64,000 nt of DNA from positions 4,154,001-4,218,000 of the forward strand of contig NZ_CP133671.1 in the NCBI RefSeq assembly GCF_031326345.1, given 5' to 3'. The notes beneath the pieces were generated by a model. It saw only the letters and a program-made list of their open reading frames with translations. It was not told where the DNA came from and did not search any database. Positions 1 through 9,749 of the stretch are shown here, piece by piece (the stretch's first letter is position 1; each line of letters starts with the position of its first letter). The stretch comes from Aureispira sp. CCB-E (lineage in GTDB: Bacteria > Bacteroidota > Bacteroidia > Chitinophagales > Saprospiraceae). Both the position numbers and the translations under genes were made by a program.

Positions 1-246
1 ACGATTGGCTTCAAGATCGAGAATCAAATATTTTGTGATTTTGTAATCCAAAGTAAAGCACTTAAAATATACCTCAATCTAAAAAGTGGAGATTTGATGG
101 ATGCAAAGAATATCTCAAGAGATGTTTCTAATGTAGGACATTGGGGAAATGGGTCTTATGAAATAAAAGTTCAAGATTTGGATGATATAGAATATTTGCT
201 AAGCCTTATAAAGCAATCTATTAGAAAAAACAAAAACGATAGTTAG
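1..246 (+). CDS. DUF5655-like protein, C-terminal part
   Basis: The reading frame is open from the window edge to TAG at 244-246, giving the last 81 residues of a longer protein. The segment with YLNLKSGDL, VGHWGNG and LIKQSI resembles the small DUF5655 domain found at the ends of predicted transport or nuclease-associated proteins. That family assignment is from memory of the motif, and the molecular function is unknown. The gene is cut by the window edge, so the N-terminal part cannot be judged. It lies on the same strand as the next small gene and is followed by an imperfect inverted repeat (about 243-298). Confidence 0.6.
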   Translation, partial: TIGFKIENQIFCDFVIQSKALKIYLNLKSGDLMDAKNISRDVSNVGHWGNGSYEIKVQDLDDIEYLLSLIKQSIRKNKNDS

Positions 247-323
247 CAAAATACGGTGGCTGCACCAAAACCTGTTTCTATAAAATACTATTGCTAAACC
301 TTATCAATGATTAAAATAAACAC

Positions 324-749
324 ATGGAATTAAAATTTAAAGATAAAACAGTAAAAATAACCTGTCTATATCAGTGGCCAACTTATCAAGATCTTATCGT
401 AGGAATTCCGTATGAAAAAATAAACCAAGAGATTTTAGCAAAAATTCATAAAAAAGCTATACCGTTCACCCACGTCGAAAACTATTATTTAGTTACTCCA
501 AAACAGATTCCCATTAACATCGGAAGAAAGTATCCATTTGGTAAGCCTATGCGGTTACCTGGAACTGTGTGCGTGATGGGGTTAAAATACCATGGAACAT
601 CCAATTCAGAGGTTGGTGGTACTTCTTCATTGACTCTAATTTGTTTTCAAAACTCATTTGGTCCTCCATTTGAGCATGAAATTTTAAATGAAATTAAAAA
701 TATAGAATGGTTCTCTTATGCGAAAGACAATAGTTGGGAGGAGTATTAG
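324..749 (+). CDS. Hypothetical protein, 141 aa
   Basis: The frame runs from ATG at 324 to TAG at 747-749. I do not recognise the protein. It has no signal peptide or membrane segment and is probably cytoplasmic. It contains a Gly/Pro-rich stretch near residues 68-80 and ends in acidic, aromatic residues. A strong hairpin follows the stop at once, so it is probably transcribed alone or with the gene before it. The small size, single orientation and flanking repeats suit a mobile gene cassette, but this is inference. Confidence 0.6.
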   Translation: MELKFKDKTVKITCLYQWPTYQDLIVGIPYEKINQEILAKIHKKAIPFTHVENYYLVTPKQIPINIGRKYPFGKPMRLPGTVCVMGLKYHGTSNSEVGGTSSLTLICFQNSFGPPFEHEILNEIKNIEWFSYAKDNSWEEY

Positions 750-757
750 ATGAATAA

Positions 758-783
758 CAGAGGCACTAAATACCGTGCCTCTG
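758..783. terminator. Bidirectional hairpin terminator
   Basis: CAGAGGCAC (758-766) pairs perfectly with GTGCCTCTG (775-783) around an 8-nt loop. It lies between two convergent genes ending at 749 (plus) and 817 (minus), where a shared terminator is expected. There is no long T-run, so termination strength is uncertain. Confidence 0.6.
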
Positions 784-816
784 CCTAGGAAATAAGAATT
801 CTACAAATAGTAATAA

Positions 817-3800
817 TTAGATTTTCTCTAACTTGAATGTTTTTAAATAGCCATTTTCGTCCAACAATCGTAGCCAATAAACTCCTGCGGGAAGTGTTGA
901 TAACTCAATTTTAGCTTTTGTTATTCCAGTCTGGAGTTTCTTTTCCCAAAGCATCTTTCCTACAGCATCATATAATTGCAAGAGAGCCTGTTGGTTCAAT
1001 TTTTCAAAAACAATTACAGAATTCCCCGTAGTTGGGTTAGGCAACACCTCCACATTCCCCCACACATCATCAAATTCTATTGCCCGAATATCTGAATATT
1101 CAAAAGCGCCGTTCTTATCAATCATTTTTAAGCGATAATAATTAACACCAGCTGTTGGGTTTTCGTGCACATATAAATATTGGTTATTTGTAGAAAATAG
1201 TTGATTGTTTTCCGTAGTCACCGTTCCTATTTTTGAAAAGCTTAATGCTTTCTCATTGCTCCATTCTACCTCAAAATGGCTTCTATCCCAATTAGCATTT
1301 GTTTCCCATGTTATTTCTGAGGTCATCTCTTTTTCTCCTTTTTGAACATTGAACAACAATAGTTCTAAAGGTAAAACGGCAACATTCATCTTCGGTACAG
1401 TTAAGGTAATTGGAGCACCAGCATAAACAAGTTCTTGATATCCATAAATCAATTCATCGCCAGTATTGGGCAGATTGATCACAATCCTACTTCCTCCATT
1501 CGCTAATGCTGTAACAATAGCCACTTCTCCTGCAATGGTATCAAATCCATGAATCTCCGTATGATAGGTACCTGGCATTAGATTTAGCGAAACTTCTAGT
1601 TCTATTGAAGAATTATTAATATCATGCATAGGATCACTTACTGTCAATTGAATGTCATTTACCCCCTCTTTTTCGAGAATTAATGCCGCTTTATTGGCAC
1701 GAATCCAAGTACTCTGCGTATTGTCTAAAAATGCAGTATCGGCTGCGTAGAAGGCTACCTCTGCCACCTTATTGGCATGATTGTATACAGCATGGCATCT
1801 CCCCTCTTTTATTTCAATATAATTGTCTGCCAAATATTGATTCATAATGAATGGCATGCTATCTTTTACAACATCTCCCACTAATACATAATGGTAGCCA
1901 TTGAGCGTTGTCTGATTAGGTGTCGTTCCGTGCCCTATGGCTATAATAAAATTATCACTAGTCCCACCTAGTGTTGGATTAATATGCGTCCCCGTTTTTA
2001 TCAATAAATCTTGATTCGTTTTCGGAAAGATTAGGTATCCCTTATTATCATGGTGCAACCAAGTCGGTCCCGTCATAGTTAACGTCAGATTATGACTAGC
2101 AGTATGTGGCAAACTAACTTCTGGAGCACTATTAACAGAGTAATAAATGGTTGTATCCTGCTTAGACTGGTCTACACAAGTAACTATTTCTAAACCTTGT
2201 CCAGCACTCTTTCTCAATATATTTGAACCTATTGCTGTTCCCCAACCATTCACCATATGATAGGACTTATTAGCCTTGGCTATAGCGTAAGAAGGAACAT
2301 TTCCACTAGTAATGTTAAAGCCAAGATCTGACATTCCAGGAGCTGGATCATACAAGTGTGCGGCCATTGCTTGTTCCCCGTCTGCAACAACGCCAGAATG
2401 AGCACTAAGCCCTGGTCCTGCCAATGAAGCACGTCCAGTCGGCATAGCATCCGTTCGCCACTCCTCTGTAACCCCTGGTAAGATGTGCCAATCGTATTCA
2501 TCTAACACTGCTTTAGTGTATTCTGCCCCATCTACTCTTAGCTGAAAAACACCACTACCAGCATGCCAAGAACGTCTTATAGATCCAAAATCTTCTGCAC
2601 CTGCAGATCGAGTTGATTTTTGGCGAACAGAGAAAAAGAAGTTTTTCATATTATTTTCTCTCCTGTGCACTAAATAATGAGCATTCCAAAAAGCTACAGA
2701 ACTGTTTTGCTGTTGTGAGTTGTTATTTAAGGCATTTTTTAAAGCAACTAAAACGGCTTCATTTTGAATCACTGTTGAAGGCAGTTTATTAGCAATTAAT
2801 TTGTTGGATTGAGCAACTATTTTTCCAATTGTAAACCCTCTCATATCAGAACTAAAGCTCCTACCTGCTACAACATAATCCAACTGTTGCTTGTAAATTA
2901 TATGCGGATAAGTGTACTTAATAAGATCCGTAAAAAACTGATAGGTTGAATTTCCAAAGGGATAAGGAGTTTCTTTAAAATATTCAATTGCATAATTGGT
3001 TAGGGAAGCCCATTCGAATCCATATGCAAATAAAGCTACATCAGAAGCCCCATAAGCACTATGATGGGTAATTGTCCCATCAGGATGAAATCCTGATTGT
3101 GCATATTGGTAAGTTTTGCAGTAAATTTTAGTACACCAGTGTCTCAGATCCAAAATAATGCCTCTTGGACTCCATCCTTTGGACAAAGTTAAGCCTGCAA
3201 AAGGAGTTCCATTATTCCAATCATCATACCAATAAGGAACATACGTCATAGGACGATTGTAATCTGCCCAAATAACTCCCATCGCCATTAAAGAACGCAT
3301 TCGGTGGTGAATATTGGCATCAGCCCAAGCCCCTTCATTCCGACTCGTATCAGCAATATCACGCCATCGGCTATTATTAATCATCGCACGACGAGTAGGC
3401 ACCAAAGAAAGATAATGTTGATAGAATCGGTAAATGGACTCTTGCAAAGCAATAGCATCAGGATTATTATTATGAATATCAGCAATTACATGATCCATCA
3501 CTTGTACTAAAGGAGCTCCTAAGGCATCAACCAATACCCATTGATGCGTTGTTGTACCTACACTCAATCTCCCGTGACTAAACCTCAAGCCATGATAACC
3601 ATCTCCAATTGCACTCCCTATAGGATTGCTAATATCATCTCCAAATATCGGCAAATAGTTCATATAATAACGAGCTGCCTTATAAATCGCTTGCCGAAGA
3701 CTTGCTGATTGATAATGAGTTGAGTTTTGATTGGCATAGGCATAGCCCATCGCTCCGATATGCTTTGCCATATCCTTCAGTTTGTTATCCAAACCTGAGG

Positions 3801-4407
3801 TATTTTCAGGGAGCGCACTATACAAATTATTAACGGAAGTAATCATCCCATTGTTTAAGTTAACCTCTGTAATTAAGGATTGTATGGCAACATCGCTCAA
3901 CGTAAACCGCCCATAAAGTCGGCTATTACTAATTGTTTCTGCTTTGTAATACTCAAATAGTTTTTCCCACGTTGTTGTATCTACAATATGCACTGTAATT
4001 TGTTGAGAAGCTAAAACTTGTTGGTTGTTTTTTAAGGAAATAGTTAGGTTATAACTTGTTGGTAAAGTCGGAGTTGTCTGACCGTTTTTTATAGAAAGCT
4101 CCCCTATCAATAAGCCTTGCATTTTTCCAACAGTATCCCATTTGTTAGTTAAATCAAAAAGCCCTGAAGGGTCGGTGGTCAGCTCAAAATTATATCCAAC
4201 AGGAACAGGTGTCACCAATACGTCTTTGTTTCTCTTTAAATGTATTTTACCTGTTACAACACTACCTGCAGGAGAGCTAGTTTTAATATCAAAATAATCT
4301 GCAAAAATCACTTCTTGACTGTATCCAGAACAAGCCAATAGTACAAAAAATAGAATCCCTATATTTCTTTTTGACCAAAGAAAAAGTATACACGATTTTA
4401 GTTTCAT
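817..4407 (-). CDS. Secreted polysaccharide lyase family 8 (chondroitin AC/hyaluronate/xanthan lyase type) with T9SS sorting domain
   Basis: This 1196-aa exported enzyme should cleave acidic polysaccharides by beta-elimination. The N-terminus has basic residues, a hydrophobic stretch and a GYSQ cleavage region, giving a signal peptide of about 30 residues. The alpha/alpha-toroid lyase region spans roughly 150-520, including NEGAWADAN near 357-365 and the PDGTITHHSAYG segment at 442-453, the part of PL8 enzymes that carries catalytic His and Tyr. Beta-sandwich regions follow, with a TWLHHDNKGYLIFP-like stretch typical of PL8. The last ~80 residues (LPNPTTGN, LPAGVYWL) form a type A T9SS sorting domain, so the enzyme is exported by the type IX system. 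The substrate cannot be told from sequence alone. It is transcribed alone. Confidence 0.88.
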   Translation of the reverse strand: MKLKSCILFLWSKRNIGILFFVLLACSGYSQEVIFADYFDIKTSSPAGSVVTGKIHLKRNKDVLVTPVPVGYNFELTTDPSGLFDLTNKWDTVGKMQGLLIGELSIKNGQTTPTLPTSYNLTISLKNNQQVLASQQITVHIVDTTTWEKLFEYYKAETISNSRLYGRFTLSDVAIQSLITEVNLNNGMITSVNNLYSALPENTSGLDNKLKDMAKHIGAMGYAYANQNSTHYQSASLRQAIYKAARYYMNYLPIFGDDISNPIGSAIGDGYHGLRFSHGRLSVGTTTHQWVLVDALGAPLVQVMDHVIADIHNNNPDAIALQESIYRFYQHYLSLVPTRRAMINNSRWRDIADTSRNEGAWADANIHHRMRSLMAMGVIWADYNRPMTYVPYWYDDWNNGTPFAGLTLSKGWSPRGIILDLRHWCTKIYCKTYQYAQSGFHPDGTITHHSAYGASDVALFAYGFEWASLTNYAIEYFKETPYPFGNSTYQFFTDLIKYTYPHIIYKQQLDYVVAGRSFSSDMRGFTIGKIVAQSNKLIANKLPSTVIQNEAVLVALKNALNNNSQQQNSSVAFWNAHYLVHRRENNMKNFFFSVRQKSTRSAGAEDFGSIRRSWHAGSGVFQLRVDGAEYTKAVLDEYDWHILPGVTEEWRTDAMPTGRASLAGPGLSAHSGVVADGEQAMAAHLYDPAPGMSDLGFNITSGNVPSYAIAKANKSYHMVNGWGTAIGSNILRKSAGQGLEIVTCVDQSKQDTTIYYSVNSAPEVSLPHTASHNLTLTMTGPTWLHHDNKGYLIFPKTNQDLLIKTGTHINPTLGGTSDNFIIAIGHGTTPNQTTLNGYHYVLVGDVVKDSMPFIMNQYLADNYIEIKEGRCHAVYNHANKVAEVAFYAADTAFLDNTQSTWIRANKAALILEKEGVNDIQLTVSDPMHDINNSSIELEVSLNLMPGTYHTEIHGFDTIAGEVAIVTALANGGSRIVINLPNTGDELIYGYQELVYAGAPITLTVPKMNVAVLPLELLLFNVQKGEKEMTSEITWETNANWDRSHFEVEWSNEKALSFSKIGTVTTENNQLFSTNNQYLYVHENPTAGVNYYRLKMIDKNGAFEYSDIRAIEFDDVWGNVEVLPNPTTGNSVIVFEKLNQQALLQLYDAVGKMLWEKKLQTGITKAKIELSTLPAGVYWLRLLDENGYLKTFKLEKI

Positions 4408-5391
4408 AGTATGTGTTTTTGTGTGTTAATGAATTAGTTATAAATAAATTATTATAGTTCATCTTATTAGGAGTCAAAAAAACATCCCTACAACATTCAC
4501 AAAACGCCTAGTCATACCCTGCTTTTGCACAAAAGAAACAAGCTGGATAAAACAATCTATTTTTAATCACTCCATTCAGGAAGATTTATGTCATTTTTTA
4601 TCATTGAAACTAAATACTTATGCTTTTCACAACTCAATAATTAAAACCGTTTTATTTTATGAGTTCCTCTAACTTTGAAACAACCGCTTCTCAAAGTGTA
4701 CAAATAAATAAAACTATTGCTCATTTCTACTAATTTATATTTAGTACGAAATAAGCACTTTTAATTTTCACTAAGTCTACATTATATACCTTACTATAGA
4801 ACACAAAACAATGGAAAAAGAAGCTCTTTTGTTGCTTCTCGTGTTAAAGCATTTGCCAATAACATGGAGTTAAATCATCGAGGGGGAAATTTTAATTGCT
4901 TTGTTTTGCCGTTCTTTTGATTGATTATTGGCAAGATTTTGATGTGTTTAACAAAAAACAAGTTTTTTGTTTTTATCAATATACTCAAAGCTACAATTTT
5001 TTTCTGTAAATCATAGATTTAAGGCGACAAAAAACAATGATTATCATAACTCTTTCGCAAAGAGAATAATGATTGCTGATCAAGGTGCAGATCAATAATC
5101 TCGTCTGAAATTTAATATAAAAGATACTACACAAAATCGTACAAAAGTAAGCTATCAAACTTGCTTTCAAGCATTTTATAGTGTATTTTTAGAATTCTCT
5201 TTTACTAAAAATAGAGGGCTATTTATTTGTTTTTAGGGCTTTACGAAAGAGGAGCTTTTTTTATTCTAATTATTGAAAATTGCATCTGCAAAAATTAAAT
5301 CTATTTTCCTTGTATATACTTAATTTAAGTGATAAGTTTGATAGCACAATTGAGCAAAATCAATGAATTTTTTAAAGTCAAAAAACACGTT
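4408..5391. other. Long intergenic region, no gene seen
   Basis: These ~980 bases separate the divergently transcribed lyase and the membrane sensor-like gene. I find no convincing reading frame, tRNA or repeat. The region is very AT-rich and holds several short inverted segments, for example around 4820-4840 and 5200-5260. It presumably carries the promoters of both flanking genes. Confidence 0.4.
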
Positions 5392-5982
5392 ATGGAATTT
5401 TTCGCTAAAATAAAATGGACTGTAAGTATTCTTTTGGTCTTCTTCATTGTACTCATTACGAACTTGATCGATCGAAACAACTTTAATCGATTAAGTTACT
5501 CCGTCACTACTATATACGAAGATAGACTTGTTGCAAGTGATTTGCTCTTTGAGATGTCAAAAATTATTCAAGAAAAAGAAATTGCAGTTATAACCTTAGA
5601 CACCATTTTTTTTACAAAACAAAATGATAAATACAGTCAGGAGTTAAACCAACTAATAGGGAAATATGCTCTTACTAAATTAACCCAAAAAGAGAAGTTT
5701 ATTTTCCAACTACTACAAGAAGAAATTACAGTTCTCAATCAAAAAGAGAAGTCCTTTGATAATGTAGCAAACAATGAGCTTTTTAAAAGTATCCAAAAAA
5801 TTGATCAACATTTATATGACTTGTCAAAAATTCAATTGCAGGAAGGAAGACGGCAAGTTTTTATTAGCGAAAAAGCCAAAGGTATCATTAATCTTTTTAC
5901 TCAAAGTGAAATTATTTTCTTAGTTATCATGGCTGTACTAATTCAGGTTATTATTTTATACAAACCTAAAGAAGGAGAATAA
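5392..5982 (+). CDS. Membrane protein with 4HB_MCP-like sensory domain
   Basis: The frame is open from GTG at 5329, but I place the start at ATG 5392, which gives MEFFAKIKW followed directly by the first membrane helix. The 196-aa product has a helix at about residues 8-25, a mostly helical charged domain and a second membrane helix near the C-terminus. This matches the four-helix-bundle sensor region of methyl-accepting proteins, but there is no HAMP or signalling domain, so it is a stand-alone sensor-like protein. Such short versions occur in Bacteroidota, with unknown function. It is transcribed alone as far as visible. Confidence 0.6.
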   Translation: MEFFAKIKWTVSILLVFFIVLITNLIDRNNFNRLSYSVTTIYEDRLVASDLLFEMSKIIQEKEIAVITLDTIFFTKQNDKYSQELNQLIGKYALTKLTQKEKFIFQLLQEEITVLNQKEKSFDNVANNELFKSIQKIDQHLYDLSKIQLQEGRRQVFISEKAKGIINLFTQSEIIFLVIMAVLIQVIILYKPKEGE

Positions 5983-6034
5983 AAACTTTCTATTCTTAGG
6001 TAGTTCCTTGATTACTTCGTGAGTGCTTTGCTTC

Positions 6035-6053
6035 TAGTTAGCTGCGCTGCTAC
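6035..6053. repeat. Short intergenic repeat (copy 1)
   Basis: This 19-bp stretch recurs with one change at 59507-59525, and a looser form is at about 9371-9383. All copies are intergenic, just after plus-strand genes. It looks like a dispersed REP-type repeat of the host chromosome. Confidence 0.45.
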
Positions 6054-6112
6054 TGTGTAATTTCGACAAACTATTAATTCTTAACAAGAATACTTTAAAT
6101 CAACAAAACAAG

Positions 6113-7123
6113 ATGTATCATCCGAGATTATATGGAGAGTTTTACGATATGGGGTTCAAATATGGTCAGCTATTATACCAAAAGGCAAACTTCACCATTC
6201 CAACCATTAGCAAAAAAAAAATGGATTTTGGGCTTGAATCTTATAAAGAGCTAAAAATATTCTTTCCTGAAGTTATCGAAGAAATTAAAGGTTTTGCAAA
6301 AGGAATTCATGACAAACCTGAAAATCTAGGTGCTTTTTTATTAAGCCTTGGCGTTTTCAATCCAACGGGTCAATGTAGTGTTTTTGCTTTCAAAAACAAA
6401 ACTTCTACAATAATTGGACGAAACTATGATATGCTCTTTGATTTTAAAAAATTTACAGAAAGTAGCCTAATTGCACCCAAAAACAAATACGCATACATAA
6501 GTCAATCAGACGTTTTTATTGGTCGTTCGGATGGGATTAATGAAAAAGGATTATCTATTGCAATGTCATTCGTTAACGGAACTGAAATTCAAACAGGAAT
6601 AAGTTTTCATTTTATAATACGAAAAATCTTAGAAGATTGTCAAAACACTAAACAGGCTGTAGAATTAATTCAAAAAGTCAAAGTTTCGACCGCTAATAAT
6701 TTTTTGATTGCTGATAAAAATGGAAATCTTGCAGTAGTAGAATCGGCACCACAAAAAAGTATTGTAAGACTCCCACAAAAAAAAGAACCATTCATATACA
6801 TAACCAATGAATTTAAATCAAAGGAAATGCAAGCATATGATCGTGGTGGCGTTGAGTGGAGCAAAAGTGAAGAAAGATATAATGGTCTAGGAAACAACTT
6901 AAAACCTATTAAGCAGATAGATTTAGAAAAAGCTAAAGAGATTCTTTCAGACAAGTGTGTTTGCTTAAATTTAAGAAAAGAAAAATTTGGCACAATTTGG
7001 TCAGTCGTAGCAAATTTAAACGAGTTGAGTATTGAACGAGCTGAAACAAAACCAAAAGCAACAAATTACAAAGTAGAAACAAGGCTTGATTGGTGGCTAA
7101 AAAAAAGAGCCAATAGTAGTTAG
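6113..7123 (+). CDS. C45-type acyl-CoA:6-aminopenicillanate acyltransferase-like Ntn hydrolase
   Basis: The 336-aa protein resembles the peptidase C45/penicillin acyltransferase family of N-terminal nucleophile enzymes. Residues 87-92 (QCSVFA) hold Cys88, the expected autocatalytic cleavage site and nucleophile, followed by GRNYD, which is common in this family. DGINEKGLSIAM is also typical of the Ntn fold. Family members hydrolyse or transfer acyl groups on small amides; the substrate here is unknown. No signal peptide is visible, so it is probably cytosolic. A degenerate gene fragment follows. Confidence 0.72.
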   Translation: MYHPRLYGEFYDMGFKYGQLLYQKANFTIPTISKKKMDFGLESYKELKIFFPEVIEEIKGFAKGIHDKPENLGAFLLSLGVFNPTGQCSVFAFKNKTSTIIGRNYDMLFDFKKFTESSLIAPKNKYAYISQSDVFIGRSDGINEKGLSIAMSFVNGTEIQTGISFHFIIRKILEDCQNTKQAVELIQKVKVSTANNFLIADKNGNLAVVESAPQKSIVRLPQKKEPFIYITNEFKSKEMQAYDRGGVEWSKSEERYNGLGNNLKPIKQIDLEKAKEILSDKCVCLNLRKEKFGTIWSVVANLNELSIERAETKPKATNYKVETRLDWWLKKRANSS

Positions 7124-7137
7124 AACATCGTCTAGTA

Positions 7138-7494
7138 GAACATAATATTGCTCTTCCTCTTGATTTCATTAATCACTGTATAAAAGAAAAGTTTCCTACA
7201 AGATTCAACTATAAAGAAGAAAACATTATAAAAAATTTTCATATTGACACTGAATGGTAGGAAAATGAAAGCGAAAAACTCCGAAATTTTATTTGTAAAA
7301 ATATTAAAGACAGTCTTAAAATTAAATTTGAGCTATCTTTTAATAAAGAAATACCTCCCTCTAAAAAGATAAAATTATTAAAAATGATTGGTCTTTTTGA
7401 TGGCGTAAAAATTAGCGCCTTGAAAGAAAAAATTGACCAATATAACAACTTTACTTTCCAATTACTCATCGAAGGCTTTAGAGAGGAAGGATAA
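7138..7494 (+). pseudogene. Broken hypothetical gene with internal stop
   Basis: One frame from 7138 to TAA 7492-7494 reads as plausible protein throughout, for example PLDFINHC, then HIDTEW, an in-frame TAG at about 7258, then ENESEKLRN and QLLIEGFREEG. There is no start codon near its beginning. The codon use looks like the neighbouring real genes, so I read it as the decayed remainder of a gene that lost its start and gained a nonsense codon. Its function is not recognised. Confidence 0.5.
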
Positions 7495-7675
7495 GTTACA
7501 ACAAGCACCTCTTTAATCATCTATAAAACCATAAATAACATATAAGAATAACAGAAACAAACATTGACAATGCAATTATATTAAGCTTTAGGACTAAAAA
7601 GGCTAGTCAGAATATTACCTATACATATCGCATTTATGTTATAAATTAAATAATCAAATTTACAAAGCTTACTTG

Positions 7676-8335
7676 ATGAATAAATTAAGAATACTAAATG
7701 GGATTCTTTTATCTCTTATCTTTCTAAATTGTAACAATCAAAAAAAAACACCTGATGAAAAAGAGTGCAAAATCATCTATAACACTATTGGAAACGGGAA
7801 AAGTTTGAATTCAAATTTAAATGGCAGAAAAATCGAAAACCTTAGCTATATTCAACTTAAAAAAAACGCAAAATATATTGCAGATAGCCTAAAAAAAATC
7901 CAACAACTAGCAATTTATGCAGATACTCTTATTGATATAAATGGGGATAAATTTAAAGACCTTATTTTAGAATCATATGCAGAATCAGGATTTGGAATTA
8001 AATATTTACATACAATCTTTCTTTTTGACCCGCTATCTGATTGTTATGCAAAAGTTATTGATCAAACTCCAAATTTTGGATTCAACCCTAAATCAAAAAC
8101 ATTTACCACTACATATTTTGGGGAAGAGATAATTCAAGGCGAAAAATATAGATGGCAGGGGACAAAATTCTCTCTTATCGAAACAGCAACACATCACTTT
8201 TCATTAGATAAAAAAAACGCTATTGAATGGTGTTATATAAAAAAGTATAGTGAGAATAAGTCGATAAAGAAGGAAGCTTGCCCAGATTGTTTCCCAAAAG
8301 AATATCTAAATTATATTAATTTAAAAAAACAATAA
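7676..8335 (+). CDS. Putative lipoprotein, 219 aa
   Basis: The ATG at 7676 is preferred over TTG at 7673. The N-terminus MNKLRILNGILLSLIFLNC is a lipoprotein signal peptide ending in a Cys lipobox, so the mature protein is probably anchored in a membrane facing the periplasm or surface. The rest is soluble and has a segment with DINGDKFKD (acidic, calcium-loop-like). I recognise no family. It is flanked by other plus-strand exported proteins of unknown function. Confidence 0.65.
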   Translation: MNKLRILNGILLSLIFLNCNNQKKTPDEKECKIIYNTIGNGKSLNSNLNGRKIENLSYIQLKKNAKYIADSLKKIQQLAIYADTLIDINGDKFKDLILESYAESGFGIKYLHTIFLFDPLSDCYAKVIDQTPNFGFNPKSKTFTTTYFGEEIIQGEKYRWQGTKFSLIETATHHFSLDKKNAIEWCYIKKYSENKSIKKEACPDCFPKEYLNYINLKKQ

Positions 8336-8469
8336 AACTGTAGCCAATATCACCTTTATATAATGACTCTGTGCAGTTATAAGTTGAACCACAATAATAT
8401 ATTCTTAGAACTACTGCGACTGTAATTTTGATAGGTCTAATTTTTAGCTACCAAAAATAGAATTCTATA

Positions 8470-9174
8470 ATGAAAAGCTTAATCCTAAGTTTAATAATAA
8501 TTGTTTCATTCTCTAAAAATGGAGAGTCACAACCATTTCCATACATTGATATTCACAAAAATTCTAAAAACTTAAATGATTGTATTCATCTAAATCTTAG
8601 AAAAAAAGTTAGAAGTGGAAATCATCTTCCCTTTACCTTAAAAGAATTACTGGCACTAACAACAACCAAACAAACATTAATTGATAGCTTGGCAAAAAGG
8701 CTGGGTTACGAACTTGATAGTACATCAGTCGAAACTTCTGTTTGGGATTCCTTAAGGAGTTTTTTTGTAGTTTGCCATTATAAATTCCAAGGAAGTTCAT
8801 TTCATGCTTTCCAAACGAGAAAACTTTGTTCTCAATATAATAAAGAGCATAACAATTGTGAGGAAACCTTCAACTTAATTACTTCTATGCCACTCTCGCT
8901 ATACTCTAAGAATTTAAAGGAATACTTGCTCTATAAATCTGAGTTATTAAAGAGTTCTCTTAATTTCAAATTAAAACTCTGCCAAGTTATTCATGGAGGT
9001 AAAAATCGAATCTGGTATGTCAAAGAAGTATTCGAAAACTCAGACTATTTTATTACTTTTAAAATCTACTGTAAAAAAGTCAAAGAAAAAGAGGACGGTT
9101 TCCACCTCAAGAGATACTTTGGGTTCGAAATGCATTTTTATTATACAGAAAGTTATATCAATAGAACTATTTAA
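8470..9174 (+). CDS. Exported hypothetical protein, 234 aa
   Basis: The ATG at 8470 is followed by a hydrophobic N-terminus (MKSLILSLIIIVSFSKNGES) that reads as a signal peptide. The mature part is Lys-rich and contains several cysteines (for example near CHY, LCSQY and NNCEE) that could form disulphides. No family is recognised. A second plus frame overlapping the 3' end (8993-9346) has poorer composition and is taken as a shadow. The gene stands alone between long AT-rich spacers. Confidence 0.6.
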   Translation: MKSLILSLIIIVSFSKNGESQPFPYIDIHKNSKNLNDCIHLNLRKKVRSGNHLPFTLKELLALTTTKQTLIDSLAKRLGYELDSTSVETSVWDSLRSFFVVCHYKFQGSSFHAFQTRKLCSQYNKEHNNCEETFNLITSMPLSLYSKNLKEYLLYKSELLKSSLNFKLKLCQVIHGGKNRIWYVKEVFENSDYFITFKIYCKKVKEKEDGFHLKRYFGFEMHFYYTESYINRTI

Positions 9175-9749
9175 TACGATCAATCCTTCCCAAAAACATG
9201 GAGCTAGTCCTGTAAACTATATAGAACGAATCGCCATCAAATACAGATTCCCAAAGTATCTAATAATTTCCATTTTTATTATTGCCTGTATATTTCATTT
9301 TCATTGTGTTCTTATAAAAGAAAAGTTATCCGTAGCTCCTCTATAGAAAAAACTTTCAAACTGATTACCTTCGCTACTACTTCGTGATTTGGTTCTTTTA
9401 TCAAGCCTTTAATACATTATGCCAAGCTCTCGCAGCTCACTAGCACTAAAAATAAGGCTATTTTTAAATCCCTAAACTGATTATTTGGCTTTTGAGATAA
9501 AAGCATTGAGGAGCTTAATTATGGTAATTACAAAATAGCTGAACCGCTAATTTTCGGGCAATTTCTGTTCCGCTAAAAACTGAGTGTATGTGCCTATTTT
9601 AAAGGGCTTACGAAGAAGGCATTTTTTAAATTATGACTGTTAGAGTGGAATCTTCATTAAAAATAGTGTATATTTAACTAATACTAATACTAATACTAAT
9701 ATTTAACACCACTTCATGTGTGTAAATACTTTACAAAAAACTCCAATTA
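9175..9749. other. Intergenic region with ACTAAT tandem repeat
   Basis: No gene is supported in these 575 bases. Four perfect tandem copies of ACTAAT lie at 9677-9700, a short satellite that can vary by slippage and sits about 50 bp upstream of the next start. A loose copy of the host intergenic repeat is near 9371-9383. Confidence 0.5.

Noticed and set aside
243-298. attC-like repeat between the first two genes (TTAGCAA ... TTGCTAA).
   Set aside because: The inverted ends are short and AT-rich and no conserved inner block is present, so chance cannot be excluded.
5392-5982. Methyl-accepting chemotaxis receptor.
   Set aside because: Only the four-helix sensor part is present; there is no HAMP or signalling domain, so I do not call it a chemoreceptor.
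8993-9346. Plus-strand 117-aa frame overlapping the end of the 234-aa gene.
   Set aside because: It starts inside a better-supported exported protein in another frame and has poor composition; its hydrophobic end falls in the spacer.
9677-9700. CRISPR-like array.
   Set aside because: It is only four tandem ACTAAT units with no spacers. No CRISPR array was found in the window.
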